Origin: a virus
DNA: 64,000 nt
Direction: 5' to 3' (one strand)
Virus record (IMG/VR): IMGVR_UViG_3300005537_000022
Span: 34,383-98,382 of that record
Part shown: piece by piece, positions 1 to 8,602 of the stretch
Layout: each line of letters begins with the position of its first letter
Position numbering within the stretch: the stretch's first letter is position 1
Notes under the pieces: generated by a model
Databases searched by the model: none
What the model saw: the letters and a program-made list of their open reading frames with translations, nothing else
Told to the model about the DNA's origin: nothing
Translations under genes and position numbers: made by a program

Positions 1-1021
1 CCGGCTGGCCGATGAACTTGCACGCCACGACGGTCGCGTCACCCTGGAAGCTGCTGCCGAACAGCAGGCCGGGCACGTTTGCGGCGACCGCCGCGCCGGA
101 GAAGATGCAGTCGTTGAGGTAGGCGTGCACGCCGTAATCGAACTCGACGGCGGCAATGCTGTGATTGTTCAGCTCCAGGTCGTAGGCGAAGAAGATGTGC
201 GGCTGCTGGGGAATCGCGTCCTGCGTCCACAGGATGCCCCGGTCCCCGTCGTGGCAGATGACGTGCCGCAGGTTCACGCCGAGCGTCTGCCCCTGGAAGA
301 GGACCGACGCGGCCGTGGCCACGCCGGTCCCGGCCGGCTGCCAGACGGACGTGTTCGTGACCTCGCACACCTGGCATTCGCCGGTGAAGGCGATCCCGTT
401 GACGGCGGTGTACAGGTTGGCGTTGTCGATCAAGAGCTGGTTGCAGGCGTTGGCCACGATGCCCTGGTTGAGGCGCTGCGAGGCCCCGCCCTGGTAGAAG
501 CCGCAGTTGCGGACCGCCCCGTAGTTCACCCCGGACAGGTACAGGCCGATGTCCGTGTCGGCGAACGCGCCCGGCCAGTGGTCGGAGTAGAACGACAGGT
601 CGTCGATGATCACGGTGCCGTCGTTGCCGGACTGGCTGCCCCACGAGCCGGTCTGCGTGATCGACAGGCCGGTGACGCTCGTGCCCGTGGCCGCGAGACG
701 GAGCTGGGTGGCCTGCGGGCCGTCCCCGGTGATCGCCAGCGGCGCGGTGCCCGAGTAGGTGAGCCCGGACGTGATCTTGTAGCTGCCGGCGGGGATGCGG
801 ATGCGGCCGCCGTAAGTGGCGCCCGCGACCGCGGTCAGGGCCGCCTGGAACGCGCCGGTGGAGTCGGCGGAGCCGGTCGGGTCGGCGCCCCCGGCGAGTG
901 CCGTGTTCAGCACGTTCAGCGGGGCGCCGAGGCCGTTGAGGACGTCGGCTATGTTGTTGTGGTCGGGGGTGTGCCCCGGGTTGCCGACCGCGTGCGCGTC
1001 CGACGGGACGGTGAAGCTCAA
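1..1021 (-). CDS. Tail spike or tip protein, right-handed beta-helix type (3' end cut by window)
   Basis: The frame starts at a TTG behind a GGAGG ribosome site and runs off base 1, leaving about 340 residues. The N-terminus reads SFTVPSDAHAVGNPGHTPDH, a pattern I associate with actinophage tail-tip proteins. Then comes a stretch with ADPTGSADSTGAFQAALTAV and GGRIRIPAGSYKI, the usual entry to a pectate-lyase-like beta-helix. The rest is rich in Gly, Asn and short beta repeats. By family knowledge such proteins bind or degrade host surface glycans. It is the last gene of the minus-strand late cluster within the window, directly after the 1044-1589 gene. The catalytic or receptor-binding end is missing, so enzyme activity cannot be judged. 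Confidence 0.75.
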   Translation of the reverse strand, partial: MSFTVPSDAHAVGNPGHTPDHNNIADVLNGLGAPLNVLNTALAGGADPTGSADSTGAFQAALTAVAGATYGGRIRIPAGSYKITSGLTYSGTAPLAITGDGPQATQLRLAATGTSVTGLSITQTGSWGSQSGNDGTVIIDDLSFYSDHWPGAFADTDIGLYLSGVNYGAVRNCGFYQGGASQRLNQGIVANACNQLLIDNANLYTAVNGIAFTGECQVCEVTNTSVWQPAGTGVATAASVLFQGQTLGVNLRHVICHDGDRGILWTQDAIPQQPHIFFAYDLELNNHSIAAVEFDYGVHAYLNDCIFSGAAVAANVPGLLFGSSFQGDATVVACKFIGQP

Positions 1022-1043
1022 CGCGGCGCTCCCCTCCGGCCGG

Positions 1044-1589
1044 TCACGGGGTGATGGTCAGGAACGTCGACCCGTAGGTCGCCAAACCCTGGCCGGAGGA
1101 CGAGGCGCCGAACAGGTAGCCGAGCGCGATGTTGTCGGCGGCGGCCACGGTGAGGGTCTGGGACAGGGGGGCGAGCGGGACGGACCCGGAGCCGGGCGTG
1201 ACGCTGCTGGCCGTCTCCCCGATCGCGCCGGCAAGCGCGAACCGGGCTGTCGTCGCCGACAGCACCCGGACGGTGAGGACCAGCCAGCCCGCGATCGTCG
1301 CGCCGGAGGAGAACGCCCCCGTGCCCACGGAGGGGGCCATCGACGTCCACGTCCCGGCGACGTCGACGGCGAACGCGAGCGCGTTCCCCTGCCACGTGCC
1401 GGTGAACTCGGTGCTGATCATGTAGACGGTGCCGGCCGAGGGGGTGCCGGGGAGCATCGTCCAGAATTTCGTGAACGCGGTCGCGGTGGTGACGTTGCCG
1501 GGGTTGTAGGAGGTCGGGTCGGCGGAGCAGGCGACGGGGGCGTTGCCGCCGGTGAGGCTCGCGAGCAGCAGGACGGTCGCCGAGTCCAC
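1044..1589 (-). CDS. Hypothetical tail-tip protein
   Basis: 181 residues from a GTG start, three bases after the stop of the upstream tail gene. It is rich in Ala, Thr, Ser and Gly with no Cys cluster or membrane segment, and its alternating hydrophobic pattern (for example WLVLTVRVLSATTARFALAG) suggests an all-beta fold. It lies between the 1593-2324 gene and the beta-helix spike, so it is probably a minor tail or fibre component. I do not recognise the family. Confidence 0.7.
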   Translation of the reverse strand: MDSATVLLLASLTGGNAPVACSADPTSYNPGNVTTATAFTKFWTMLPGTPSAGTVYMISTEFTGTWQGNALAFAVDVAGTWTSMAPSVGTGAFSSGATIAGWLVLTVRVLSATTARFALAGAIGETASSVTPGSGSVPLAPLSQTLTVAAADNIALGYLFGASSSGQGLATYGSTFLTITP

Positions 1590-1592
1590 GCC

Positions 1593-2324
1593 CTATGCCA
1601 CCCCCGTCAGCAGCGGCCCCGAGTAGGACAGGGTGCGCTTCGCGACCGCGTACCCGTTCGCCGACTGGCCCGCGGTGTATTCCTGGCTGCCGGTGAGCAG
1701 GCCGGCCGTGTAAGTGAGCCACGTCCACCGGGCGCCGGAGTCCTCCCACGTCCCGGCGAGCGGCAGCAGGGGCGACTGGTCCCAGACCTGGTACGTGAGC
1801 CCGTACGGCTGGGCGGTCCACGTCGCCCCGTCCGGTGAGGTCGACGCGCCGGAGGACTGGTTGGACTGGTGCCAGCCGTACCAGTCGCCGGAATCGCCCG
1901 TTTCCTGGGCGACGATCCAGTACCGGGTGCCCGCGACCAGGCCGGTGAAGGGCAGCGGGACCGGTATCCACCCGTAGGAGCCGGCGGCGAACTCTTTCGG
2001 GAGTGCCGCCTGCGACAGGATCGTGCCGGACGGGGCGCCGGAGCCGTTATCGGTTTGCAGGGTGAGCGGCCAGGGGGGCGGGGAGCCGGTGACCGCGGCG
2101 TATACCTCCACGTAGCCGGCCTGGTTATGGCCGAGGGCCGCGGTGAACGACTGGGCGTACCAGGCGGCATTGGACTGCTCGCCCGTGCCGCCGGCCGTCG
2201 CCTGGGATACGGCGAGCGCCCCCTGGTAGAGGTAGGTGACGGTGTGGGAGGCGAGGAACTGGTTGACCTGTCCCGCCTCGCCGGGGTACCCGGTGGTGGC
2301 GGCGAGCCATGTCGGGGCCGGCAT
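1593..2324 (-). CDS. Minor tail protein, beta-sandwich type
   Basis: 243 residues. The N-terminus carries PTWLAATTGYPGEAGQVNQF followed by LASHTVTYLYQG, a start I associate with minor tail proteins of actinophages. Residues about 60-170 (YAQSFTAALG, YVEVYAAVTGSP, LQTDNGSGAPSGTIL, GTRYWIVAQ) resemble the jelly-roll carbohydrate-binding-like domains found in tail fibres. It is translated just before the 1044-1589 gene in the late cluster and may help display the spike or contact the host surface. No catalytic motif was seen. Confidence 0.7.
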   Translation of the reverse strand: MPAPTWLAATTGYPGEAGQVNQFLASHTVTYLYQGALAVSQATAGGTGEQSNAAWYAQSFTAALGHNQAGYVEVYAAVTGSPPPWPLTLQTDNGSGAPSGTILSQAALPKEFAAGSYGWIPVPLPFTGLVAGTRYWIVAQETGDSGDWYGWHQSNQSSGASTSPDGATWTAQPYGLTYQVWDQSPLLPLAGTWEDSGARWTWLTYTAGLLTGSQEYTAGQSANGYAVAKRTLSYSGPLLTGVA

Positions 2325-2344
2325 CCGCTCACCGCCTCGCGTGG

Positions 2345-2350
2345 GATGCT
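2345..2350 (+). promoter_or_regulatory. Candidate leaderless -10 element GATGCT
   Basis: GATGCT lies six bases before the ATG at 2357, with no clear ribosome site between. The same geometry precedes the other plus-strand islands. The position match is seen; promoter activity is inferred. Confidence 0.35.
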
Positions 2351-2356
2351 GTCGGG

Positions 2357-2668
2357 ATGAGCCCTGTCACTGTCTTCGGCGCAACGGCCGATCCTGACGA
2401 GCTGCGCGAGATCGCCGCGCTGGCCGGCGCTGGCCGCTCACCCGGGCTGGCTGAGCGGCTGGCCGTCTATGGCCTCAAAACCACGCCCGCCGTCGACAGG
2501 AACGGCAACTACGGGCCGGCCGGGATGTTCCTGGTGGCGGCCCCTCCCGGCGGCGCGGCCTTCGTGTCCGAGGGATTCTGCCCGGACTGCCGGGTGCCGC
2601 TCGCAGGCGACGCGCGCAACTGGTGCCCGTCATGCACGGCCACCTGGCACCGGGCGCCGCGCGCCTAG
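2357..2668 (+). CDS. Small zinc-ribbon-like protein (cargo gene, opposite strand)
   Basis: 103 residues from ATG 2357; a longer frame exists upstream but the start follows a promoter-like hexamer. The N-terminus has TVFGATADPDELREIAALAG; the C-terminus has CPDCRVPLAGDARNWCPSC, two CxxC knuckles typical of a zinc ribbon. It lies alone on the plus strand inside the minus-strand tail cluster, so it behaves like a moron gene. Its TAG stop shares the bases CTAG (2665-2668) with the stop of the convergent tail gene. Function unknown. Confidence 0.6.
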   Translation: MSPVTVFGATADPDELREIAALAGAGRSPGLAERLAVYGLKTTPAVDRNGNYGPAGMFLVAAPPGGAAFVSEGFCPDCRVPLAGDARNWCPSCTATWHRAPRA

Positions 2669-3255
2669 CTGCCCGCGACGCTGAGGGCCACCTGCAAGAG
2701 CACGGTATCCGGCGACGTGACGGTCACCGGCGACCCGAGCGCGTAATGGTCGAGCATCGTCCCGCTCCCCGCCGATGAATTCGCGCCGGCGAACACCCCG
2801 GCCTCGGCGACCGTCCACGGCGAACTCGGGGGCGGGAAGTAGAACAGCCACGTCACCAGCGCCGGGATCGACGGGGTCGCCGGCGAGTACGCCCCGGCCC
2901 CCACGGTTTCCCGTCCGAGCTCGGCGTACAGCGCGGTATCGGACGCGGCCGGGGTGCCGGTCCCGGACCCGACGGCCCCGTACAGCGGGGTCAGGTACGT
3001 CGCGGCGGTGACGCCGAGGTTCGCGGCCTGGTCCTGGATCCCGGACCATGCGAGGGCGGCGGCGAACGCGGTCAGCCCGTTCGTGCAGGTCACGTTGTCG
3101 CCCTCGCACCGGGCGGTGACGGCCTCCGGCGGCGGGCTCAGCACGGCGCGGATGTCGCGGCGGTGCGCGCCCAGCCATGCGCCGTTGACGGCGGTGACCG
3201 TGATCCGGGCGTGCAGGCCGAGGGACGCGCCGGAGCGCGCACGGCTCAAGACCAT
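2665..3255 (-). CDS. Tail fibre or baseplate-type protein
   Basis: 196 residues from ATG 3255, which overlaps the end of the previous gene by ten bases. The longer frame upstream is an arginine-rich artefact. The C-terminal motif AEAGVFAGAN, GTMLDHYAL and TVLLQVALSVAG is the EAG...GxML...H pattern I know from phage tail-fibre proteins. Position after the tail-hub genes fits a tail-tip role. No enzyme motif was seen. Confidence 0.65.
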   Translation of the reverse strand: MVLSRARSGASLGLHARITVTAVNGAWLGAHRRDIRAVLSPPPEAVTARCEGDNVTCTNGLTAFAAALAWSGIQDQAANLGVTAATYLTPLYGAVGSGTGTPAASDTALYAELGRETVGAGAYSPATPSIPALVTWLFYFPPPSSPWTVAEAGVFAGANSSAGSGTMLDHYALGSPVTVTSPDTVLLQVALSVAGS

Positions 3256-3461
3256 ATGAACTGCCCCCACTGGCCTGCGTCCCAGGCCGGGCTGACCTGG
3301 GCCGTCACTGTCGCGGAGTCGGTGATGCCGAGGGTCTCGTCGGCCTCGGTGAAGTGCCCGGTGCCGGTCGCGGTCGTGTCCCCCGCCGTGGCCGCGCCGA
3401 TCTGGTCCGACAGGGAGCCGAACACGTCGGCGAACGAGTACGGGCGGAACACGCCGGGCAA
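3246..3461 (-). CDS. Small tail-region protein
   Basis: 71 residues from a TTG start behind a G-rich run; a GTG four codons later is an alternative. The sequence begins PGVFRPYSFADVFGSLSDQI and ends with AWDAGQWGQFIWS. Between them are Thr-rich beta-prone segments. It is coupled to the next gene by a ten-base overlap. Family not recognised. Confidence 0.6.
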   Translation of the reverse strand: MPGVFRPYSFADVFGSLSDQIGAATAGDTTATGTGHFTEADETLGITDSATVTAQVSPAWDAGQWGQFIWS

Positions 3462-3488
3462 GGCACACCCCCCGGCCGGACTGCCTGA

Positions 3489-4880
3489 TCAAAGCCGGAT
3501 CCCGGTTATCTGGCAGGTCCGGTAGCCGGCCTCGCCGAAAGTGACCTGGTTGGCGATGGCGATGAACGTGTCGTTGATTCCCCACGCCGACCGCTGCACG
3601 TCGTAGACAAGCGGCGTGTCGAGGGTGAACGTCTGCCCGGCCCGCACCCACCCCACCCAGTCCGGGGAGGTGTTGAACGTGACCCGCTCAGCGATGAACG
3701 CGTACTCGGTGCGGTCCTGCATCGCCCTGGCGAGCGCCATCGGCATCGACGTGAGCGACGAGTCCGAGATGTACTCGGCGTACACGCCCCCGTTCGGCCC
3801 CGTGTAGGCCGCCTGGGACGCGGCGTCGTTCGCCTGGGCGATGACCGGCACCTCGTAGGAGTACCAGGCCTCGATCACCGTGCCGGCCGCCGGGGGGAAC
3901 TCTGCGACGAGGAACCAGCCGCCGCCCGCGTTCTGCACGATGGACCACGGCCCGGACGGCGCCTTCCCCGACGATTCGACGGTGACCGCGGTCGCGGCGC
4001 CCCCCACGTACAGGGCCGGGGCGGGCGAGGATGACACCGTGTACCGCAGCGGCCACGACGCGGCCGTCCCGTCCGCCCGCCACGTGTCCGTCGGCCCGGA
4101 CGCGTACGACCACCGGATCACCTGGGTGGCGCCCTGCACCAGCACCCGGTTGCGGACGGAGGTGCCGTCGTACTCGTAGGCGAACTGGGAGTCGTTCAGG
4201 ACGTGGCCCTCGTACAGCGATCCCATCGTCGTCGGCGACGTGGTGAAGGTGACGCCGGAGTCCTGTGCCGTGGACTGGTCGTAGAAGTGGAGCCGGCGGA
4301 ACTCGTCGACGTACCAGCCGTAGGGGGTGACCTGTCCCATGGCGGCGGCCAGGGTCCGCCACGCCCCCGACAGGGTGGTGTAGCCGGAGGTCCACTGGGG
4401 GAGCGCGGGGCCGGGGGCGACGTAGCCGCCGGCGGCGTAGGCGACGGCGGTGATGCCGCAGCCGGCCCCGTTGGTGAGGGCGATCACGATCTGGTCCCCG
4501 GCCTGCACTGATGACGGGGGCCAGCGGACGATCGCGTTGTCCGCGTAGGCCGTGTAATCGGTGCAGTTCAGGTACCATTCGTTGCGGTTCGGGCCGTCCG
4601 GGCGGAGCACCGGCTTGGTGATCACCCCGGCGAACAGCGTCTGCCCCGCCGTCGTGTCGTGGAGCTTCACCTGGGACATGGCCGGGATCTCGATGGCCGG
4701 GGTCCCGGAGTGCTCCTCGACGAGCGTGAGCGCCGCCGTGTCGCCCTGCCGGCCGAACGACTGGGTGATCGTGCATCCCTGGTCCGCCCCGTCGTACGCC
4801 AGGTACTGCGTGTAGTACGACGTGGAGCCGCCCGGCGGGGTGACCGCGAGCTGCACGTCCGGCAGGGGGATGCCCGGCAC
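3489..4880 (-). CDS. Tail hub / baseplate-like protein
   Basis: 463 residues. The N-terminal segment TITQSFGRQGDTAALTLVEE and the following KLHDTTAGQTLFAGVI match the first barrel of hub proteins (the gp27/Tal-like fold found in siphoviruses), in which two beta-barrels form a ring at the tail tip. The gene directly follows the tape-measure gene with a one-base gap, the usual place for the distal tail or hub protein. The rest is beta-rich and Tyr/Trp-rich, consistent with a structural tip protein. The exact identity (distal tail, Tal or minor tail) is inferred from order. Confidence 0.65.
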   Translation of the reverse strand: MPGIPLPDVQLAVTPPGGSTSYYTQYLAYDGADQGCTITQSFGRQGDTAALTLVEEHSGTPAIEIPAMSQVKLHDTTAGQTLFAGVITKPVLRPDGPNRNEWYLNCTDYTAYADNAIVRWPPSSVQAGDQIVIALTNGAGCGITAVAYAAGGYVAPGPALPQWTSGYTTLSGAWRTLAAAMGQVTPYGWYVDEFRRLHFYDQSTAQDSGVTFTTSPTTMGSLYEGHVLNDSQFAYEYDGTSVRNRVLVQGATQVIRWSYASGPTDTWRADGTAASWPLRYTVSSSPAPALYVGGAATAVTVESSGKAPSGPWSIVQNAGGGWFLVAEFPPAAGTVIEAWYSYEVPVIAQANDAASQAAYTGPNGGVYAEYISDSSLTSMPMALARAMQDRTEYAFIAERVTFNTSPDWVGWVRAGQTFTLDTPLVYDVQRSAWGINDTFIAIANQVTFGEAGYRTCQITGIRL

Positions 4881-4881
4881 G

Positions 4882-7800
4882 TCAGCCCCTGATGCTGATC
4901 TTGCGGCCGGCGGCGGGCAGGAGCTGCGACGCGACCTGCCTGCCGATCTTCGCGGTCAGCTTGTCGATGTCGGAGTCGGACATGACGGTGTTGCCGTGCA
5001 CGTCGATCACCACCGTTATCCCGCCGCCGCCCCCGTAGCCGCCGCCTGCCGGGGCGACGGCGGAGGCCGCCAGCGCCGACCCTGCCGCGGCGCCGCCCGC
5101 GCCCAGCCCCGCCGTGGCCGACAGGGCGCTGCCCGCGACCCGGCGCGCCGCGCCGAGGATGTACGGGATGGAGGCGATGAGCCCGTTCCCGAGGCCCATG
5201 CCGAGGTACATGCCGTGCGGGTAGGTTTTCTTCGACGGGGAGGAGATGCCGAGCGCCGACCCGATGCCGCTGATGATCGACGACGCGAATCCCTCGATCT
5301 TGGACATCAGCCAGCCGGCCGCCCCGGAGATCCCGTTCCAGATGCCCTGCACGATGCCGGCGCCGATGGACACCATCTGCCCCGGGAGGCCGGACAGCCA
5401 GCCGAGGATCTTGCCGGGCAGCGACGAGTACCAGGCCAGGAACCTCGTCCCGGCGTTCCAGACCGCAGACGCGGCCCCGGCGATCCACCGGCCGAACATG
5501 CCCGGCAGGCCGGTGAACCAGGAGAGCACGTGCTGCACGAACTGGACGCCGTCGGAGAACCAGTGCTTGATGTCGTCCCAGTGCCTGACGATCTGCGTGA
5601 CGGCCAGGCCGAGCGGCCCGGCGACCAGCCCGACGATCAGCGTCCAATGCGACTTGACGAAAGATATTACGTCAGAGATAATTTTCGAAATAAAGTCGTA
5701 GACATCATCCCACGCGACCTCGACGCCGTGCACGATATCGTGCCAGTGCGTGACGATCTCGTAGACGGCGCCGGCGACGGCGGCGACCACGAGCCCGATC
5801 CCGAGCAGCATCACCGCGTTCGCCGCCACCCACGCCGCTGCCGTGGCCAGGGCCCCGGCGATGTTCCCCGCGACGACGACCGCGACCTTCGCCAGGCTCT
5901 GCGCTGCCCAGACCGCGCCCTGGACGGCCATCCCGGCCGCCGACGCCGCCCACGAAGCCGCCGTCGCAGCGGCCCCGGCGACGTTCCGCGCCACGACCAC
6001 GGCGACCTTCGCGACGGACTGCGCCGCCCAGGAAACGCCGGCCGCGGCCTGCTGCCCCATGGACGCCAGCCACGACGACGACGACTCCGCCGCGCCCTCC
6101 TCGTTCGCGACGGCGACCGCCCCCGCGTCGGCCTCCTGCTCGGCCGCCGCCGCGTCCGCCGCGGCGGCCTGCTCGCCGGAGGACTCCCCGGAGATGATCC
6201 CGAGCTTCTTCAGCAGGCCCATCGCCGCATTGGCGGCCTTGCCGACGTCGTCGATGGCGCCCTTGACCGCCTTGTAGGCTTTCGCGGCCCCGGCGATCAC
6301 CGCGATCGTCGCGGCGATCGCGGCCACGCCGACGAACAGGATCTCGGTCAGCGTCTTGTTCTTCGCCGTCCACTCGGCGATCGGGATGACCACCTTCGTG
6401 ACCGCCGACAGGATGGCGGTCACCGCAGGGAGGAGCGCGGTGCCGATCGCGATCCCGGTGTTCTCCACCCCGGTCTTCGCCTGGTCGAGCTTGAAGTTGA
6501 ACGTGGACTGGATCTTGCCCCAGTTGTCGACGGTGTCGCCGCCCTTGCGGGCCGCCGCCGCCACGGTCGCCGCGTTGTGCTGGAACGTCGACAGCCGGCC
6601 GCCGGTCAGCATCAGGGCGGTGGTCAGCCCGGTGGTGCCGCCCATCGCCTTGTACATGGCCTGCGTGTACGTCTGGCCCAGTGCCCCGGAGTGCTGCTTC
6701 GCCGCCGTGGCGACCATGTTCAGGGTGGCGGCCAGGCCCCGCTTGCCCATGTTCTTCGACAGGTCCGTGGCGGACAGGCCGAGCGCGCCCAGTTCCTTCT
6801 GCGCGACCTTATTCGGCGACTGGAGCGAGAGAATCGTGTGCCGTAGGTCCTGCGTGGCTTGCTGGGCGGACATGTTCTGCGCCGTCATCGTGGCCAGCGC
6901 GCCGCCCACGTCGGAGAAGCGGATCTTCGCGGCGGCGGCGACCGGGGCGACGTTGCCGAGCGAGGACGCGAGATCCTGCATCCGCATGTCGCCCGCGCCC
7001 ACGGTGGCGATGAGCTGGTTCATCATCGACGCCGCGTAATGCGTCTGCTTCCCGGCGTTGCTGCTGGTCATGCCGTAGGCGTTGAGGGTGCCGGTGAGGG
7101 TCTTGCCGATCGTGTCGAGGTCGGCGCCGCCGACCCGCGCGCCCTCGGCGGCGATCTTCAGCACGGCCAGGCCCTGCGCCCCGTGATAGCCGGCGCTCTC
7201 CACGTGATACATGGCGGCGGTGATCGCCTCGGCTGAGGTGCCGGTTGCCGTGGACACGTTCAGGATCCCGGCCCGGACCATGGCGAGGTTCCCCTGGGTC
7301 TCGCCCGCGTCCGTCACGAGATGCTGCGTGGAGTCCTGGAAGTTGCCGGCCGCCTTGACCATCACGCCGGCGGCGACCCCGAGGCCCAGCGCCATGATCC
7401 CGGCGATCTTCCCGGCCTTGCCGAAGCTGGCGCCCGACTTCTCGCCCGCCTTGCCGGCCCGGGTCTGCGCGGCGGCGGCCTCGTCGTTCTTCGCCGCTAC
7501 CGCCTTGGCGGTGTCCGCCTGGAGCTTCTCCGCACCGGAGAGGGTCTTCTGCGCGGCGGCGTTCTCCTTGGACGCGGCGGCGAGCCGTTCGTTCGCCTCC
7601 ATGAGCCGGTACTGCGCGGCGACGTCGTCGTCCGCGGCCCCGGCCGCTGCCTGGTGCGCTTCCAGGAGGCCGCGCTCGGCGTCGGCCTGCTCTTCCGCCG
7701 TCCGGGTGGCCCTTTCCTGGGCCGCGCTCACCCTCGCGGAGGCCAGTTCCAGCGCGTCGGCACCGGAGGCGGTCTTGAGCAGCGACTCGTCGATCGAGTC

Positions 7801-7941
7801 GCCGGCGCCCTTCGCGGCGCCCGCGGCACGCTCGGCGGTGCCGGCGAACTTGTCGAGGGACTCGTCGACCTTCGCGAAGATCTCCGACGCCCGGTCGCGG
7901 GCCTCGAGGATCGCCAGGAGCGTGAAGGACTCGGCACCCAC
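4882..7941 (-). CDS. Tail tape-measure protein
   Basis: 1019 residues. An N-terminal Ala/Glu-rich coiled coil (1-150) with repeated AAS/QAR heptads is followed by a TP901-type core at about 190-480, including GNFQDSTQHLVTDAGETQ, ATGTSAEAITAAMYHVESAG, GTTGLTTALML and LDQAKTGVENTG. Hydrophobic membrane-like segments follow at about 490-560 and 610-750. Near 760-870 are W/I repeats of the kind WTLIVGLVAGPLGL. By family knowledge it sets tail length and enters the host envelope during DNA injection. It follows the chaperone frames, the canonical order. A short AT-rich patch lies at 5653-5705. Confidence 0.93.
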   Translation of the reverse strand: MGAESFTLLAILEARDRASEIFAKVDESLDKFAGTAERAAGAAKGAGDSIDESLLKTASGADALELASARVSAAQERATRTAEEQADAERGLLEAHQAAAGAADDDVAAQYRLMEANERLAAASKENAAAQKTLSGAEKLQADTAKAVAAKNDEAAAAQTRAGKAGEKSGASFGKAGKIAGIMALGLGVAAGVMVKAAGNFQDSTQHLVTDAGETQGNLAMVRAGILNVSTATGTSAEAITAAMYHVESAGYHGAQGLAVLKIAAEGARVGGADLDTIGKTLTGTLNAYGMTSSNAGKQTHYAASMMNQLIATVGAGDMRMQDLASSLGNVAPVAAAAKIRFSDVGGALATMTAQNMSAQQATQDLRHTILSLQSPNKVAQKELGALGLSATDLSKNMGKRGLAATLNMVATAAKQHSGALGQTYTQAMYKAMGGTTGLTTALMLTGGRLSTFQHNAATVAAAARKGGDTVDNWGKIQSTFNFKLDQAKTGVENTGIAIGTALLPAVTAILSAVTKVVIPIAEWTAKNKTLTEILFVGVAAIAATIAVIAGAAKAYKAVKGAIDDVGKAANAAMGLLKKLGIISGESSGEQAAAADAAAAEQEADAGAVAVANEEGAAESSSSWLASMGQQAAAGVSWAAQSVAKVAVVVARNVAGAAATAASWAASAAGMAVQGAVWAAQSLAKVAVVVAGNIAGALATAAAWVAANAVMLLGIGLVVAAVAGAVYEIVTHWHDIVHGVEVAWDDVYDFISKIISDVISFVKSHWTLIVGLVAGPLGLAVTQIVRHWDDIKHWFSDGVQFVQHVLSWFTGLPGMFGRWIAGAASAVWNAGTRFLAWYSSLPGKILGWLSGLPGQMVSIGAGIVQGIWNGISGAAGWLMSKIEGFASSIISGIGSALGISSPSKKTYPHGMYLGMGLGNGLIASIPYILGAARRVAGSALSATAGLGAGGAAAGSALAASAVAPAGGGYGGGGGITVVIDVHGNTVMSDSDIDKLTAKIGRQVASQLLPAAGRKISIRG
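5653..5705 (-). other. AT-rich, rare-codon patch inside the tape-measure gene
   Basis: About 50 bases encode DVYDFISKIISDVISFVK using ATT, ATA, TTT and TCT codons that are rare elsewhere in this GC-rich window. The neighbouring repeats use GC-rich synonyms. It could be a recent insertion or a patch kept for translational pausing. Confidence 0.6.
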
Positions 7942-7960
7942 GGGGGATCACCCCCGCCCG

Positions 7961-8258
7961 CTAGCGACCGCCGCCGGCCCGCGCCCGCGCGGCCCTTGCC
8001 TGCTCCTCGCGGCGGATCAGCGAGATGAACAGGGCGTAGTCGTCGATCTCGCGGCGGGGCCTGTTCTCCAGGTCGTCCCGCGTCCAGCCGAGTTCCCTCC
8101 AGAACTCACGCTGGATCAGGAACGCCGTAAGCTGCGGCGGGCCCTCCGTCCCCATCCGGATCGCCGCCGAGGTCCTCGCCAGGAAACTGGGCCGCTTCCT
8201 TGGAACTGCGCGGCCCGTTGAGGTCGTCGCACACCTCGTAGACCTCCATGCGCACGGC
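7961..8258 (-). CDS. Tail assembly chaperone, downstream frame (GT extension)
   Basis: The downstream half of the chaperone pair. The frame is open from about 8258, bounded by an in-frame TAG near 8260, to the stop at 7961. From ATG 8155 it encodes 64 residues with QLTAFLIQREFWRELGWT and DDLENRPRREIDDYALF, the usual look of a GT C-terminal domain. No good ribosome site precedes the internal ATG. The frame is +1 (or -2) to the G gene at 8106-8579 and immediately precedes the tape measure, so a G-GT frameshift is expected. A candidate site is CAG TTT C at 8189-8183, where Phe-tRNA could slip from TTT to TTC. Confidence 0.75.
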
Positions 8259-8579
8259 TACGGGAAGGGCGGCGATCGCCTTGCGCTTTTCCTTCTCCGG
8301 CTCCAGGGGCCACGGGGTGCCGTCCGGCCACGGGGCGCCGTCCAGGTTCCAGGCCGTGACCGACTGGAAGAGCATCTCTTCCTGGGCGCTGCGCGGGTCG
8401 ACCGTGATCGTCTGCGTGCCGCCGTCGACCCTGACCGCCATGCGCCCGGTGCCGAGGTGCCTCTCGACGGGGGCGTACTCGGCACTGGAAAGGGCGCGCT
8501 TGACTTCGATCCAGTAGCCGCCGGGGAGGTCGATGCGCTCCGTGCCGCCGTATCCGGCGGCATCGAGGAAACCTGGCAT
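8106..8579 (-). CDS. Tail assembly chaperone (G-like)
   Basis: 157 residues. It starts at ATG 8579, GFLDAAGYGGTERIDLPGGY, then WIEVKRALSSAEYAPVERHL and ITVDPRSAQEEMLFQSVTAW. Position between tail tube and tape measure identifies it as the G chaperone that coats the tape measure during tail assembly. Its last ~50 residues overlap the GT frame. The short product ends in PAAAYGVPDPA; the long one would use about 132 residues of G plus about 73 of GT. Confidence 0.8.
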   Translation of the reverse strand: MPGFLDAAGYGGTERIDLPGGYWIEVKRALSSAEYAPVERHLGTGRMAVRVDGGTQTITVDPRSAQEEMLFQSVTAWNLDGAPWPDGTPWPLEPEKEKRKAIAALPVAVRMEVYEVCDDLNGPRSSKEAAQFPGEDLGGDPDGDGGPAAAYGVPDPA

Positions 8580-8602
8580 TTATCGCCTTTCGCGGTCGCG
8601 GG

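Noticed and set aside
39-644. Arg-rich open frame on the minus strand at the left end
   Set aside because: Composition (repeated R, H, G, P) and overlap with the beta-helix gene show it is an out-of-frame shadow.
4822-6846. Long plus-strand frame of 674 codons across the tape-measure gene
   Set aside because: It is antisense to a convincing tape-measure gene, is Arg/Gly/Asp-rich and has no ribosome site; typical GC-rich shadow.
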